A DNA stretch of 64,000 nucleotides from JAJKIV01 sp036741775 (GCA_036741775.1 DAINRQ010000022.1:8794-72793); one strand, 5' to 3'; shown: positions 40,358 through 49,749, counted from the first letter of the stretch. Notes: a model not told the origin generated them from the letters alone. Numbers and translations: made by a program.

Positions 40358-40900
40358 CTAGTCCCGGAGGAAATGACAGGTATATCCTCCAGGATTCTTC
40401 TGCAGATAATCCTGGTGGTAATGCTCTGCCGAGTACCACTTCGCCTCGGGGACGACCTCGGTGACGATCGGGCGCTTCCACTTCCCCGACGCATCCACGC
40501 GCGCCTTCACACGCTCGGCGATCTCGCGCTGCTCCGGTGATGTGTAGAAGATCGCCGAACGGTACTGCGTGCCGACGTCGTTGCCCTGACGGTTCAGGGT
40601 CGTGGGGTCGTGCAGTCGGAAGAACCACTGCTCGAGTAACGTCTCGTAGCTCAGCACCGACGGGTCGAACACGACTCGTATCGCCTCGGCGTGGCCGGAT
40701 TTGCTGTCGTGCGTGTCGTGATACGTCGGGTTCTCGAGCCAGCCGCCGGTGTAGCCGACGTCGGTGTCCAGTACGCCGGGAACGGCACGGAGGATCTCCT
40801 CGACGCCCCAGAAACAGCCGCCCGCGAGGATCGCGACTTCGGTCTGCCGGCCAGCGGCGTTAGGTGCGGGAGGCGGAGAATTGCGGATGTCTGTGCTCAT
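40358..40900 (-). CDS. msrA: Peptide methionine-S-sulfoxide reductase
   Basis: MsrA reduces the S-epimer of methionine sulfoxide in proteins, repairing oxidative damage. The 180-residue protein has the catalytic GGCFWG with C29. It also shows VGYTGG, YHDTHDSKSGHAEAIRV, NRQGNDVGTQYRS and the C-terminal AEHYHQDYL typical of the family. It begins with a 19-residue extension of low complexity. No msrB is nearby. It is on the minus strand between the membrane kinase and the asparaginase genes and is probably monocistronic. Confidence 0.95.
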   Translation of the reverse strand: MSTDIRNSPPPAPNAAGRQTEVAILAGGCFWGVEEILRAVPGVLDTDVGYTGGWLENPTYHDTHDSKSGHAEAIRVVFDPSVLSYETLLEQWFFRLHDPTTLNRQGNDVGTQYRSAIFYTSPEQREIAERVKARVDASGKWKRPIVTEVVPEAKWYSAEHYHQDYLQKNPGGYTCHFLRD

Positions 40901-41021
40901 AGTCTGCTCGATGCGGTCGTGACATGAAGACGCGGCGGATGCGTTCGGTTCCCGCGCATCGCCATCCTAAACCTACTTGGTGCCGTAAGTGCGAGCCCGG
41001 CTGTTCATTTCACGCCTAGGT

Positions 41022-41040
41022 GTCATTCCGAGCGTTGCGC
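41022..41040. repeat. Family B fragment
   Basis: GTGTCATTCCGAGCGTTGCG is a lone left-arm fragment of family B lying just beyond the 3' end of the asparaginase gene. Confidence 0.5.
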
Positions 41041-41053
41041 CCCGTCGCGCTCG

Positions 41054-41545
41054 TCAGTCGCGCAGCCGCTCGAAGACACCCTCCGAGCGGTTCTTCCGCA
41101 CGTTGTCCCACATGAAGCTGCGGCCGTTCATCGCGATGTACACGCCGGGCGGCAGAGCCTGCACGAACGAAAGTGCGCTGCCAAGGTTGAAGAGGCCGTC
41201 CGAGCTGCCAAATGCGTACGGGACCATTGCACCCGTCAGGACCACCGTCTTGCCCGGCACTCCCGTCGCGATGGCTCCGGCGGTCTCGACCATGGTGTCG
41301 GTGCCGTGTGTGATGACGATGCACCGCTCGGGGCAGTCCCGACACGCAGCGACGATCGCGGACCGCTGCGCCTCTGTCATGTCGAGGCTGTCCACCATCA
41401 TCAGCGTCTCGACATCGACCTCCACCTCGCACCTCCCCCGGCGCAGCATCTCGGGCACGTGGGTGTTGCGGAAGTAGAGCCTTCCGGTCAGCTCGTCGTA
41501 CTCCTTGTCGAACGTGCCGCCGGTGACGAAGACGCGAACGCTCAT
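41054..41545 (-). CDS. Single-domain asparaginase-like protein
   Basis: At 163 residues this is only the N-terminal domain of an L-asparaginase. T11 in TGGTFDKEY and T82/D83 in THGTDTMVETA are the catalytic nucleophile and Thr-Asp pair of the family. Full asparaginases have about 330 residues with a second domain that completes the active site. Short homologues of this kind are known in other bacteria as one-domain proteins of unclear activity. The stop is a genuine in-frame codon, and no second-domain remnant is seen downstream. Confidence 0.8.
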   Translation of the reverse strand: MSVRVFVTGGTFDKEYDELTGRLYFRNTHVPEMLRRGRCEVEVDVETLMMVDSLDMTEAQRSAIVAACRDCPERCIVITHGTDTMVETAGAIATGVPGKTVVLTGAMVPYAFGSSDGLFNLGSALSFVQALPPGVYIAMNGRSFMWDNVRKNRSEGVFERLRD

Positions 41546-41621
41546 TCGGTATGCATGGGTGAACGGAGTGGAAGAACCTGCCGCCGTCAGGCGTGGCAGG
41601 CGTACGCCTAACGTGTCCCCT

Positions 41622-43013
41622 TCAGTGCGTCAACCAGCGCAGCCACTGTGGCCCGTGCCAGAGCGTCGGCCGCCAGCGCCATCCCAACCCCGTAACGGCC
41701 GCGATGAGCGGCGCCTTCATTTCCTGCAGGTCGAACCTGTAGCTGTACGAGAGCTTCGGCGTGAGCCGCCCACGCTCGTCGATCTGCAGGCCGAACACGC
41801 GCTGCTGCTCCAACTGAAAGAACGTGACGCCCGAGGTCGTGGACCACTGGACGGCGCCCCCGGTCGCCCCCGCCGACCAATCGAGCCGCGATTGCTGGTC
41901 CGTGGGGTACACCGTCTTCGATTCCTCGTCGAGCTCGAGGAGAATCCGATGCGTACGGCGCATCCCGTGTGCACGCGCATGATCCACCCACTTCGCGTCA
42001 GCGAAGCGCCACGTCACCGCGATCCGACCGTCATCCTGTTCGGTGACGGTAAGCGGAGCATCGAGCGAGTTCACCGCGAGAAGCCGCTGCCGCAGCTCGT
42101 GAGCCGGCTGCGCGCTCACCCCGGTGCGCCCGGGCACCGTCCCCGCCCACGCCGCGCCGCGGAAGAAGTACACGCTCGCAATCATCACGAGCAGTACGAT
42201 CGACGAGACGAGCACCGGCGGCCGATAGAGCCAGAAGTTCTTCGCGTCGGGGCTCGCGCGTCCGACCGGCACGAACGCCGCCGACTCCGCGGGCCCAACG
42301 GCGGGGGTGGAACGCAGCCGGTCGACGACCGTCGGCTCGTCAGGGCCTGTGATGACAACGAGGGTTCGGCCGGCAACGAGCACCCTCGCGACGTCCCCCT
42401 GCGGGCGTGAAACCGTGAACGTGCCGTCGGCGGCGCGCGAGGGTACGAGGCTGGCCGACATCGTCAGGTACTGCGACGATGCATTCACGGCACTCGACGC
42501 ATCGGGGTAGCGAGCGACGATGGCACTCGACGCGGGCGGGATGACCGCCATCTGTGCTACCTCCGCGCCTCCGAACGGAGAGCCAGGGCCGGCGCGGCGA
42601 AGGTCGCTCACCAGGTCCCGGTCGAATCCCGGGCCGAACACTGACACGGGATCGACGAACGTTCCATTCTCGGCGCGGAGCGCCTCCTCGCGCTCGACCC
42701 ACCCGGCGTGCGGGCGGTCCTTGCCGAACGTCCACGCGAGATCGCGCTTCGGGATTGCACCGAATGCCTGCGCAAGGTGAAACGCGATCTGTGGCCCGGC
42801 GACGATCCCCAGGAAGCCCGCCACGAACACGAGCGGCCGGAGCGAGACGCCGGCGCGGATCATGAGGATCGCGAGCACGGTGAACACGACCGCGGCGATC
42901 GCGAGGAACGCTACGATCCCGAGGACGACCGGGTTTGCCTTGAGGAACATGCGCCGAGAGCCGTGGTTGACGGCAGCGGGCGGTGCTCGCGCCGCGTGCC
43001 GGTTGGTGCTCAC
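41622..43013 (-). CDS. Membrane protein of unknown function
   Basis: The product (463 residues from GTG 43013, or 442 from ATG 42950, MFLKANPVVLG) has two N-terminal transmembrane helices at about 28-75. An extracytoplasmic or cytoplasmic domain follows (FGKDRPHAGWVEREEALRAE onward), then a third helix at about 268-290 and a C-terminal beta-rich domain. The final part (TWRFADAKWVDHARAHGMRR, SYSYRFDLQEMKAPLIAAVT) suggests a repeated-fold membrane-attached sensor. I do not recognise a family. The start is uncertain because neither codon has a clear ribosome-binding site. Confidence 0.65.
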   Translation of the reverse strand: MSTNRHAARAPPAAVNHGSRRMFLKANPVVLGIVAFLAIAAVVFTVLAILMIRAGVSLRPLVFVAGFLGIVAGPQIAFHLAQAFGAIPKRDLAWTFGKDRPHAGWVEREEALRAENGTFVDPVSVFGPGFDRDLVSDLRRAGPGSPFGGAEVAQMAVIPPASSAIVARYPDASSAVNASSQYLTMSASLVPSRAADGTFTVSRPQGDVARVLVAGRTLVVITGPDEPTVVDRLRSTPAVGPAESAAFVPVGRASPDAKNFWLYRPPVLVSSIVLLVMIASVYFFRGAAWAGTVPGRTGVSAQPAHELRQRLLAVNSLDAPLTVTEQDDGRIAVTWRFADAKWVDHARAHGMRRTHRILLELDEESKTVYPTDQQSRLDWSAGATGGAVQWSTTSGVTFFQLEQQRVFGLQIDERGRLTPKLSYSYRFDLQEMKAPLIAAVTGLGWRWRPTLWHGPQWLRWLTH

Positions 43014-43111
43014 CGCGGCGAAAGATGTCTCGCTCCGGCGAGCTCTGCCACACGGCGCAGCCAGCGAGCGGATGCTATTCCGAAGGAGTCAAGCGACCCG
43101 TGGAATCGCTC

Positions 43112-43230
43112 TCATTCCGAGCGAAGGGCCGTAGGCCCGAAGTCGAAGAATTACTGTCATTCCGAGCGGAGCGGCCGTAGGCCGAGCAGTCGAGGAATCG
43201 CCGTCGTCCCGGTAGAGGGACCTGCATGAC
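43112..43230. repeat. Family B repeat, copy 3, with a doubled left arm
   Basis: CTCATTCCGAGCGAAGGGCC is followed 44 bp later by GTCATTCCGAGCGGAGCGGC, so the left arm occurs twice in direct orientation. GAGGAATCGCCGTCG and CCCGGTAGAGGGACC come next. Only a short CATGAC right end is present. Confidence 0.7.
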
Positions 43231-43241
43231 AACCTCCCCGT

Positions 43242-44804
43242 TCAGCGACCATCGTTCTGCGACGCGAGGCGAAGGTGGAGCGACGCGTACGCACGCCACG
43301 GCCGCCACGCCTCAGCGCGGTGCTCGAGGTCGCGTGCGCTCGCGACCCCGATAGCACGCTGCACATCGCGATCGGAGGATGAGAACGCGTCGGGCCACTG
43401 GAGCGCTCTGGCGACAATGCTCGTGGCGAGGCGGTCGTCGATGCCTGCGATGCCCGTGAGCGCGCGATGCGTTGCGTTGACGTCGCTTCCGGGTTCCAGG
43501 GACAGCGTTCGATCGACAACCATGCGGGCGATGGCGGCGAGCGCCGATGCCCGGGCGCCCGGAACGCCGAGTCTCACGAGAGCATCCGCTCCGGCTTCCG
43601 CAACGCGTTCCGCGGTCGGGCTCAGGTGCGTGAGCGGTCTGCTCGACGGGTCGGCCGGTTCGCCGAGTGCGACGACCACGCGACGGATCGTCTCGAGCCC
43701 GTTCGCGCCTCGAGCGGAGCGGCGGAGCACGAGGGCGAGCGCCGCTTCGAAACCGTCGAATGCCCCAGGCATGCGGAGACCCGGCGTGCGCCGCACGAAA
43801 GCGCCGAGGCCACTCTGCGTGAGGTGTGCGTCGATTACCGTCGGCTCGGCGTCCAGGTCGAACAGGTGGCGGAGCCGAGCGAGAATCGGCATGAGGACCG
43901 GGAGGAGCGACGGCGAGATCTCCACCGTGAGGCAGGTGTTTCCCACACGTCTGCGGCCGTTGCCGTTAGGCAGCGCGGCGCTGACGAACACAACACCGGT
44001 TCGGCCGTCGAGCCGAACCGTTCGTCCGTAGCGCGCGCCATCGTTGTACTCGACCTCTGGGATCGTTCGCTCTGCCAGCATGGGAAGGAGTACATCCCAG
44101 GCCAGCGGCGCGCGGTACGCGAGCGTGAGGCGCAGTAGTTCCCCGCCCGCCGCCGTGGTGCCTTCACTTGTCGGGCGAACGGTGCGCGTCGCGCGCGCGT
44201 CGGTTGAACGCTGGCCGCCACGCAGCGCAGAGGGTGGCATGCGGTACCGCTCGCGAAAGACAGCGTTGAACCGTCGAAGGCTCTGGAATCCGCTCGCGTA
44301 CGCGACGCGCGTTACCGAGAGCGTGGTGTCGGCGAGGAGTCGCTTTGCCAGCAGCAGCCGATGGGTCTGCGCGAGCTCGAGCGGTGAGACGCCGACCTCG
44401 CGCTCGAGTGCGCGGCGGAGATGTCGCTCGCTCACGCCGAGGTCTCGCGCGAGGTCGGCGACGGTGCGACCGTTGAGGGCGCCGGCGGCGATGCGGTGCG
44501 CAGCCACGTGCGCGAGGCGTGGGATGGCGTCGATGAGCGCGCGTCCGGGCGCGAGCTCGGGGCGGCATCGGAGGCACGGGCGGAATCCCGCACCCTCGGC
44601 GGCGGCCGGGGACACGAAGAACCGGCGACGTTCGGGGTAGGATACGCGGGCCGGGCACACCGGGCGACAATAGATGTGTGTCGTAGTGATGCCGACGAAG
44701 AAGAGCCCGTCGAAGCGCGCGTCGCGCGCGCCTAACGCGCGCTGGCAGGCGTCGGGGTCGAGATGCCCGGGGGCGGCGAACAGCTCGGGAGCCGTGGTGA
44801 ACAT
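43242..44804 (-). CDS. Ada-type/AraC/AlkA fusion: DNA-3-methyladenine glycosylase
   Basis: This 520-residue protein joins three parts. An Ada-like zinc domain has C46, C50, C77 and C80 (IYCRPVCPA, FRPCLRC). An AraC HTH domain lies at about 100-195. A DNA glycosylase follows at about 225-515, with the AlkA N-terminal beta fold, then the helix-hairpin-helix GITGIDDRLATSI-like motif and the catalytic Asp in DAFSSSD. It excises alkylated purines and may activate its own gene after methyl transfer to the zinc site, as in Ada. The O6-methylguanine methyltransferase domain of Ada is absent. Confidence 0.9.
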   Translation of the reverse strand: MFTTAPELFAAPGHLDPDACQRALGARDARFDGLFFVGITTTHIYCRPVCPARVSYPERRRFFVSPAAAEGAGFRPCLRCRPELAPGRALIDAIPRLAHVAAHRIAAGALNGRTVADLARDLGVSERHLRRALEREVGVSPLELAQTHRLLLAKRLLADTTLSVTRVAYASGFQSLRRFNAVFRERYRMPPSALRGGQRSTDARATRTVRPTSEGTTAAGGELLRLTLAYRAPLAWDVLLPMLAERTIPEVEYNDGARYGRTVRLDGRTGVVFVSAALPNGNGRRRVGNTCLTVEISPSLLPVLMPILARLRHLFDLDAEPTVIDAHLTQSGLGAFVRRTPGLRMPGAFDGFEAALALVLRRSARGANGLETIRRVVVALGEPADPSSRPLTHLSPTAERVAEAGADALVRLGVPGARASALAAIARMVVDRTLSLEPGSDVNATHRALTGIAGIDDRLATSIVARALQWPDAFSSSDRDVQRAIGVASARDLEHRAEAWRPWRAYASLHLRLASQNDGR

Positions 44805-44860
44805 GCCGGCAATCTAGGTCGCGCGCTGGCCGACGCTGGCCGGATTCGGACCTGTATACA

Positions 44861-44880
44861 GCTATCAGCTATCAGCTAGC
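44861..44880. repeat. AGCTATCAGC units (reverse orientation)
   Basis: AGCTATCAGCTATCAGCTAG is the reverse complement of the GCTGATAGCT units seen at 19930 and 20359. It lies in the 287-bp spacer between the glycosylase gene and the one at 45092. Confidence 0.6.
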
Positions 44881-45091
44881 CCAACGGACGCCCTGCTCAT
44901 CGGGAAAGGGCTCCGGAGATCCACCAACACTGTGGCTGATGGATGAGCTGGCCGGTAAATGCCGAGCGGGGGCCGCGAACCGTGGATTGGATGGCCGGAT
45001 ACGGCAAGCAGGGGAAGGTGCACGCGGCCAACGTGGCACTCGGACTTCCCGACATATGACTATGACCCGCCTCCCAGGGTTTGGGGGGTTC

Positions 45092-45685
45092 ATGAGCGAC
45101 TCGATCGAGACGACCATGGTTGACAGCACGCGAGACTGGCAGCGGAGCCGTGCGATGTGGGTACGCATTCTGGAGAAGCGCACCGGTGTAGGCGTCGACA
45201 CGTGGAAGCGCCGCATCATGAAGGAAGGGCTCGACGACGAATCCAGCCTGCGCGCATGGCTGACCTCGCAGGGGGTGACCGGCTATGGTCAATCGCTGCT
45301 CGTGATGGAGCGATTCGGCTACCCGGATTTCCTGCTGGCGACCGCCGATGAGCTGATCGATGCACAGTACGAGGATCGGCCGGGGCTCCGCCCGATCTTC
45401 GATGCGATCATCGCGGCCGCAATGCGGTTCGGCAAGGTCACCGTGCAGGCCCGAAAAACCTACGTGTCGCTCGTGTCACCGCGCCGAACGTTCGCACGCG
45501 TCCAGGCGACTACGAAAGGGCGCGTCGATCTCGGCCTTCGGATCGAAGGCGTGGCGCCCGGCGGGCGTCTCCAGGCGTCCAGGATTCATGAGACGATGCC
45601 GCTGCAGATCGGGCTCTCGACGCTCGCGGACATCGATGACGAGGTCGTGCGCTGGCTGCGCCGCGCCCACGACGAGAACTCGTGA
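45092..45685 (+). CDS. DUF4287/DUF5655-like protein
   Basis: The 197-residue cytoplasmic protein has an N-terminal helical region (EKRTGVGVDTWKRRIMKEGL, GVTGYGQSLLVMERFGYPDF), which matches the DUF4287 pattern. Its C-terminal half (KVTVQARKTYVSLVSPRRTF, ARVQATTKGRVDLGLRIEG) resembles DUF5655. Both domains are of unknown function and frequently fused. ATG 45092 follows a purine-rich GGGGGG stretch. It is followed closely by a convergent outer-membrane protein gene. Confidence 0.75.
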   Translation: MSDSIETTMVDSTRDWQRSRAMWVRILEKRTGVGVDTWKRRIMKEGLDDESSLRAWLTSQGVTGYGQSLLVMERFGYPDFLLATADELIDAQYEDRPGLRPIFDAIIAAAMRFGKVTVQARKTYVSLVSPRRTFARVQATTKGRVDLGLRIEGVAPGGRLQASRIHETMPLQIGLSTLADIDDEVVRWLRRAHDENS

Positions 45686-45737
45686 GATCGCGGGCAACCA
45701 GCACGCCTGGCATCCTGGCCTGGGCTGGCCCCGTAAG

Positions 45738-46406
45738 TCAGAACGGGTAGCTCAGCCCCGTAGCGAACTGCAGGTTGTGCAACGTCGTCCGATCACGGAA
45801 CGTCACCACATCCCGGGCATCCGCGCGCAGACCGAGCTGCCGCCAGAGCCCGACGCGTACACCGATCGCCGGCGAGAGAGCGAACGTCGTCGAGTTCGTC
45901 GCCGCAAGCGGGAAGTCCGCGGTCGAGGAACGCAGGAGTGTCGCGGGTTTCGTGCTCAGTCCAGACGAACTGCCTTCCGAATTACGCGCCCAGAGCGCAC
46001 CCGCGCCGAGCGACAGGACCGGGATCACGCGGCCATAGAGCGGTGACTCGAGCACGTTGAAGTCGCCCTGGAGTCCCGCGTGCGCGATGTAAAACCCGGT
46101 GGACTGCTCAGGGGCGTACTCGGCGAAGAGTCCGAACGCCATCCGCGAAGGCAGGACGGGGGTGTCCTCGGCCATCACGGTCGGGCGCCACATGAGACGC
46201 GCGCCCATACCGTCCATGCCGATTCGGTCATCGCCGCGCGCATCGAGCCGGAAGTGGGCGTAGTACCCATCGAACTGAACGCGTGCTTTCGGGGTGAGCG
46301 GCTTGAGGACGTACGGGATCTGGGCTTCCGCCGAGGTCGCGGCGAGCGCGCCAACGACCGCGGGAACCACGAACGCCGATCGCAGAATCCGATAGGACAA
46401 GGTCAT
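45738..46406 (-). CDS. Small outer-membrane beta-barrel protein
   Basis: This 222-residue protein has a signal peptide (AFVVPAVVGALAATSAEAQ). Alternating beta strands (RVQFDGYYAHFRLDARG, MAFGLFAEYAPEQSTG, RVIPVLSLGAGALWARN) end in NLQFATGLSYPF. A terminal Phe with alternating hydrophobic residues is the outer-membrane insertion signature. It is probably an 8- or 10-stranded barrel of unknown function. ATG 46406 has GAGGAG upstream. Confidence 0.75.
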   Translation of the reverse strand: MTLSYRILRSAFVVPAVVGALAATSAEAQIPYVLKPLTPKARVQFDGYYAHFRLDARGDDRIGMDGMGARLMWRPTVMAEDTPVLPSRMAFGLFAEYAPEQSTGFYIAHAGLQGDFNVLESPLYGRVIPVLSLGAGALWARNSEGSSSGLSTKPATLLRSSTADFPLAATNSTTFALSPAIGVRVGLWRQLGLRADARDVVTFRDRTTLHNLQFATGLSYPF

Positions 46407-46560
46407 GGTTAGACTCCTCGATTGTTGAGCAGGACCAGCGGACGGCATCCGGTGTGCCAACGCGGGTTGGCCATTGATGCAGTCTGGAGACGTTCAAGTC
46501 GGCAGGCTGGTCTTTCAACACGGCAGACGGTCCCGTGGTCGATGCGGCGCTCCGGAACGG

Positions 46561-47802
46561 TCAGCGGATCCGGAAACGGACCTCGCGGTACGCGCCGCCG
46601 GCTGCCGCGGCCTCGGCCGACGTTCCGCCAGCCTGGCGGTCCACGTCGAACAGGCGGGTCACGTTGTTCCCCGCCACGTCCTCGAGCGCGCGGTTCACGC
46701 GGATCACGTACTCACCCCGGGTCCATGTCACCGACGGGGCGAAGAGCCAGGCGCTATCGCCCGCGGCGATCGTGACAGTGCCGGCGACCGCACGCCCAGC
46801 GGAATCGTGGACGGCCACCATGTGGCTCGCGAGCGCATGGTCGATCAGCTCCCCGAACGAAACGCGCAGGTGCGATCGCGTGCCGCCGGTGGGCGACACA
46901 ATGTCCCAGCCGGCCGGATCGGGGGACGCGCGATCCGCCTCGATGGCCTCGAACGCGTGCTCGAACCCCGAGACGAGTGGGGCGCCGGCCCCATCCGTCC
47001 ACTCGCGATCGATCACCAGCCGGTAGCGGCGCCCCGCAACGAGCGGCGCCCCGGACTCGAGGTTGGTGCGAACGCCACGCTTCACCCGCCCCGGGTCGAG
47101 CAACAGCGTCAGGCGACGTCGGTCGGGGTCCCAGAGCTCCTGATCGAGGGCGAGAAAGGCACCACGCACCTCTCGCCCCGACTCATCGAGGAGTCTGATG
47201 TGAGCGAGGGCACTGCCCGGCTCCATCGGCGCCGACAGCTCCACGTACCAGCGGAGCAGGTTGCTCGGCAACCGCGCCGCCGACGGATGCACAGCGACGA
47301 CGCGCGTCTCCGGCGTCTTCGCGACGGCCGGCAGCTCGAAACGGTGGACCAGACGGTCGGCGCCTAACGCTCGCCGACCGTCACTCGCGAGACGCGCGGT
47401 ATCCACCTCCACGCGATACGCCACACCGGAGGCGAACGGGAACCGCGGCTCGAACCGGATCCGGTTCTCCGACACGCGATACCGGCCGATGATCGGCGGC
47501 GGCGCGGTGTCCGTCGAAGCCGCGTCGCCAACGCGCCCAGCAGCGCCATCGACGTACACCGCCACGAGTCGCGGCCACGTCGAGTCGTTTCCGGCGAGAC
47601 GCTCGACCGAGCGAAGAATCGCGGGGTCGACGCCCGCCACCTCCACGGAGTGCTGCGGGCCTGTCGTGACTGCCGTTACTTCGACCGCACCGACGCCACC
47701 GCTCCGCGGCCCCGTGCAGGCGACGGCGGACGCGGCGACGACCGTGGCGCCGAGCAGCCTTGCAGTCGCCCGGCGCCACACGAGATGCACCTCGCGAATC
47801 AC
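46561..47802 (-). CDS. Lipoprotein with Ig-like repeats
   Basis: The 413-residue product has a lipobox (VVAASAVAC) and three or four bacterial Ig-like (SbsA/Big-5-type) beta domains. This is shown by blocks such as FASGVAYRVEVDTARLASDG, VELSAPMEPGSALAHIRLLD and AGDSAWLFAPSVTWTRGEYV, then VNRALEDVAGNNV. This is a surface-anchored scaffold rather than an enzyme. Its GTG start follows AAGGA and comes 19 bp after the stop of the next gene upstream (47822-48976), so the two are co-transcribed. Confidence 0.7.
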   Translation of the reverse strand: MIREVHLVWRRATARLLGATVVAASAVACTGPRSGGVGAVEVTAVTTGPQHSVEVAGVDPAILRSVERLAGNDSTWPRLVAVYVDGAAGRVGDAASTDTAPPPIIGRYRVSENRIRFEPRFPFASGVAYRVEVDTARLASDGRRALGADRLVHRFELPAVAKTPETRVVAVHPSAARLPSNLLRWYVELSAPMEPGSALAHIRLLDESGREVRGAFLALDQELWDPDRRRLTLLLDPGRVKRGVRTNLESGAPLVAGRRYRLVIDREWTDGAGAPLVSGFEHAFEAIEADRASPDPAGWDIVSPTGGTRSHLRVSFGELIDHALASHMVAVHDSAGRAVAGTVTIAAGDSAWLFAPSVTWTRGEYVIRVNRALEDVAGNNVTRLFDVDRQAGGTSAEAAAAGGAYREVRFRIR

Positions 47803-47821
47803 GTCCTTCAGCGGGCGCGGT

Positions 47822-48976
47822 TCAGAGCCAGTTCGTCGATTGGCTCACGACGTCGAGCGACCCATCCTCGATGTCGCGCTTCAACATCACGACGTTGGTC
47901 GCGTTGTAGTTGTCGAGCTGCAACACGCCCACGACCGCCACCGGCAGGTAGCCGACGCCCGCCGGCTCGTATGCCTGCGATACCGACGACGTCATCGCCT
48001 TCGCGCTCGCGATCTCCACCGGGTCCAGTCGCGTCAGGGTCCGGTTGCTGTTCGCCACGAGGATGTACTCTTTCCCCTTCGGGTTCGTGTAGCGAATCAT
48101 GTCGAACGGCCGGTTCCCGCCGCCGAGCTCCGCCACCGTCTTCCCGCGCACGTGCTTCTTCGCGGCCAGCTCGGCGCGCGCCATGGTCACGATGGGAGAG
48201 CAGCCGTAGCCCGCGACGAGCGATGGCGTTCCCGCGAGTGTGATCGGCACGAACGATTCGATCGGCGACGCCGTCTCGTACTTGTCGTGCGACGTGTGGT
48301 ACATCTCCACTGTTGTGGCGCTTCCCGGCGCGCTGAACGGATACGGCAAGCGGCGCAAGGTCGACGCGAACTCCTCGTTCCCGAGTCCGGCGACGTAGAG
48401 CTCGCCGTCTACGAGCGCGACGTCCGTCACCGAGAATGAGCGGCGCGGCGCACCCCACGGCGTCTTCTGGTCGGCCGCGGGCGACGCGGGAATCTCGGCG
48501 CGCGCATGGCGGATGTTCTCGAGCGGCAGGATCGTTACCCGCTCATCGACCTTCGTGACGCTGACGAGAACGGGGACTGCGCCGTCGCCTTTGCCGCGCG
48601 TCAACGAGAAATAGAGCGACTGCGACGTGGGGTGTGCGACCATGTCGGCGATGCGGATCTGGTCGCGCGTGGTGCCGAGCGCCGCGGCGATCTTCCCATC
48701 GACGTCCTCGATGCGAACGCCGGTGCGCGTCGTGTCACGGTGCGTATCGGCGACGTCGATCGCGTAGATGACCGCCGCGCGCGGATCGGCGAGGAAGAGC
48801 GTGCCGTCGCCGGAGAAGTGCATCACACCGGCGGACTGCAGCTGTACGGCGCCGAGGCGCATCGTCGAGCTGGACGGTGCCGCGCTCGACAGGTCCGCCG
48901 CGCTCGTTCCGTCCCTCGCGGCGAAAAGCGCCGCCATGGCTGCGGCGGTGAGCGTAACGCGAGAAAACCATCTCAT
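47822..48976 (-). CDS. Exported protein of unknown function, probably propeller-like
   Basis: The 384-residue secreted protein has a signal sequence (SRVTLTAAAMAALFAARDG). Repeating beta blocks (GVMHFSGDGTLFLADPRAAV, PTSQSLYFSLTRGKG, DGELYVAGLGNEEFASTLRR, EYILVANSNRTLTRLDP) suggest a six- or seven-bladed propeller. One pair of motifs, GYGCSPIVTM and ELGGGNRPFDMIRY, is distinctive but not recognised. ATG 48976 has GGAGG upstream. It is the first gene of a two-gene unit with the Ig-like lipoprotein. The 301-bp divergent spacer to 49278 has no other visible feature. Confidence 0.7.
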   Translation of the reverse strand: MRWFSRVTLTAAAMAALFAARDGTSAADLSSAAPSSSTMRLGAVQLQSAGVMHFSGDGTLFLADPRAAVIYAIDVADTHRDTTRTGVRIEDVDGKIAAALGTTRDQIRIADMVAHPTSQSLYFSLTRGKGDGAVPVLVSVTKVDERVTILPLENIRHARAEIPASPAADQKTPWGAPRRSFSVTDVALVDGELYVAGLGNEEFASTLRRLPYPFSAPGSATTVEMYHTSHDKYETASPIESFVPITLAGTPSLVAGYGCSPIVTMARAELAAKKHVRGKTVAELGGGNRPFDMIRYTNPKGKEYILVANSNRTLTRLDPVEIASAKAMTSSVSQAYEPAGVGYLPVAVVGVLQLDNYNATNVVMLKRDIEDGSLDVVSQSTNWL

Positions 48977-49277
48977 GACTGCTTCCTCCGCACTGTCGTG
49001 GTCCTGCAGGGTGGTCGCCCCGGGGCATGCTCGCCCCGAACGGGACGCTACGATACGGGGAACCCATGCGGCGTGGGTCAGCGCCACGTCGGGAAACGGT
49101 CAGAACTGCGGGACGAAACGCTACTCTCGCGACGTTGCGGTGGTACGGACGCAGCCGTCCGACTGGTATGCGCGGTCGTCTCGGAACGATCCGCCCACGC
49201 ACCCCGTGGTGCTGGGAGCCCGTGTGCTCGATCGCGCGTGTCGATCGTCATCGTCACACAGCGACTCACAAGTAGCA

Positions 49278-49718
49278 ATGCGGATGATGGTGGCTTCGGT
49301 TTCGCGAGCGCGCCGGGCGCGTGCGTCGCTCGCGCTGCTTGCGTCGATGGTTCTCGCCGGTTGTGATCGCGAGACAGGCGACATTCACACACAGATCGCC
49401 GGCGACTACGTGCGCGAGATCGACGGCCGGCCGATGAGCCAGTTCTACGCGCGACAGGTGCTGACGCTCCGCGCCAACGGCAGCTGGGTCCGGACGACGC
49501 GGATCGAGACGGCCGGCTACCCTCGCGAGAGTCCGCCGGATTCGGGGACGTACCGCATCGACGACGGCACGCTCGCGCTCCAATCGCTCGTGGAGCCCAC
49601 GGCCGTACCGGTGCGGTACACGCTGAGCGGCGATTCCTTGTTCAGCGCGGACGGCGCGCAGATGCACGCGTTGACGGGGTACGAGGTCGGGGAAGAGGTT
49701 CTGGTTCGCGACCGCTGA
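49278..49718 (+). CDS. Small lipoprotein of unknown function
   Basis: The 146-residue product has a lipobox (LASMVLAGC). A small beta domain follows (IAGDYVREIDGRPMSQFYAR, LTLRANGSWVRTTRIETAGY, PPDSGTYRIDDGTLALQSLV) of the lipocalin-like or META-like kind. I do not recognise a specific family. It is divergent from the 47822-48976 gene and followed by a strong hairpin. Confidence 0.65.
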   Translation: MRMMVASVSRARRARASLALLASMVLAGCDRETGDIHTQIAGDYVREIDGRPMSQFYARQVLTLRANGSWVRTTRIETAGYPRESPPDSGTYRIDDGTLALQSLVEPTAVPVRYTLSGDSLFSADGAQMHALTGYEVGEEVLVRDR

Positions 49719-49749
49719 ACCGTGGTCGCGGATGAGCCTAACGAATGAA

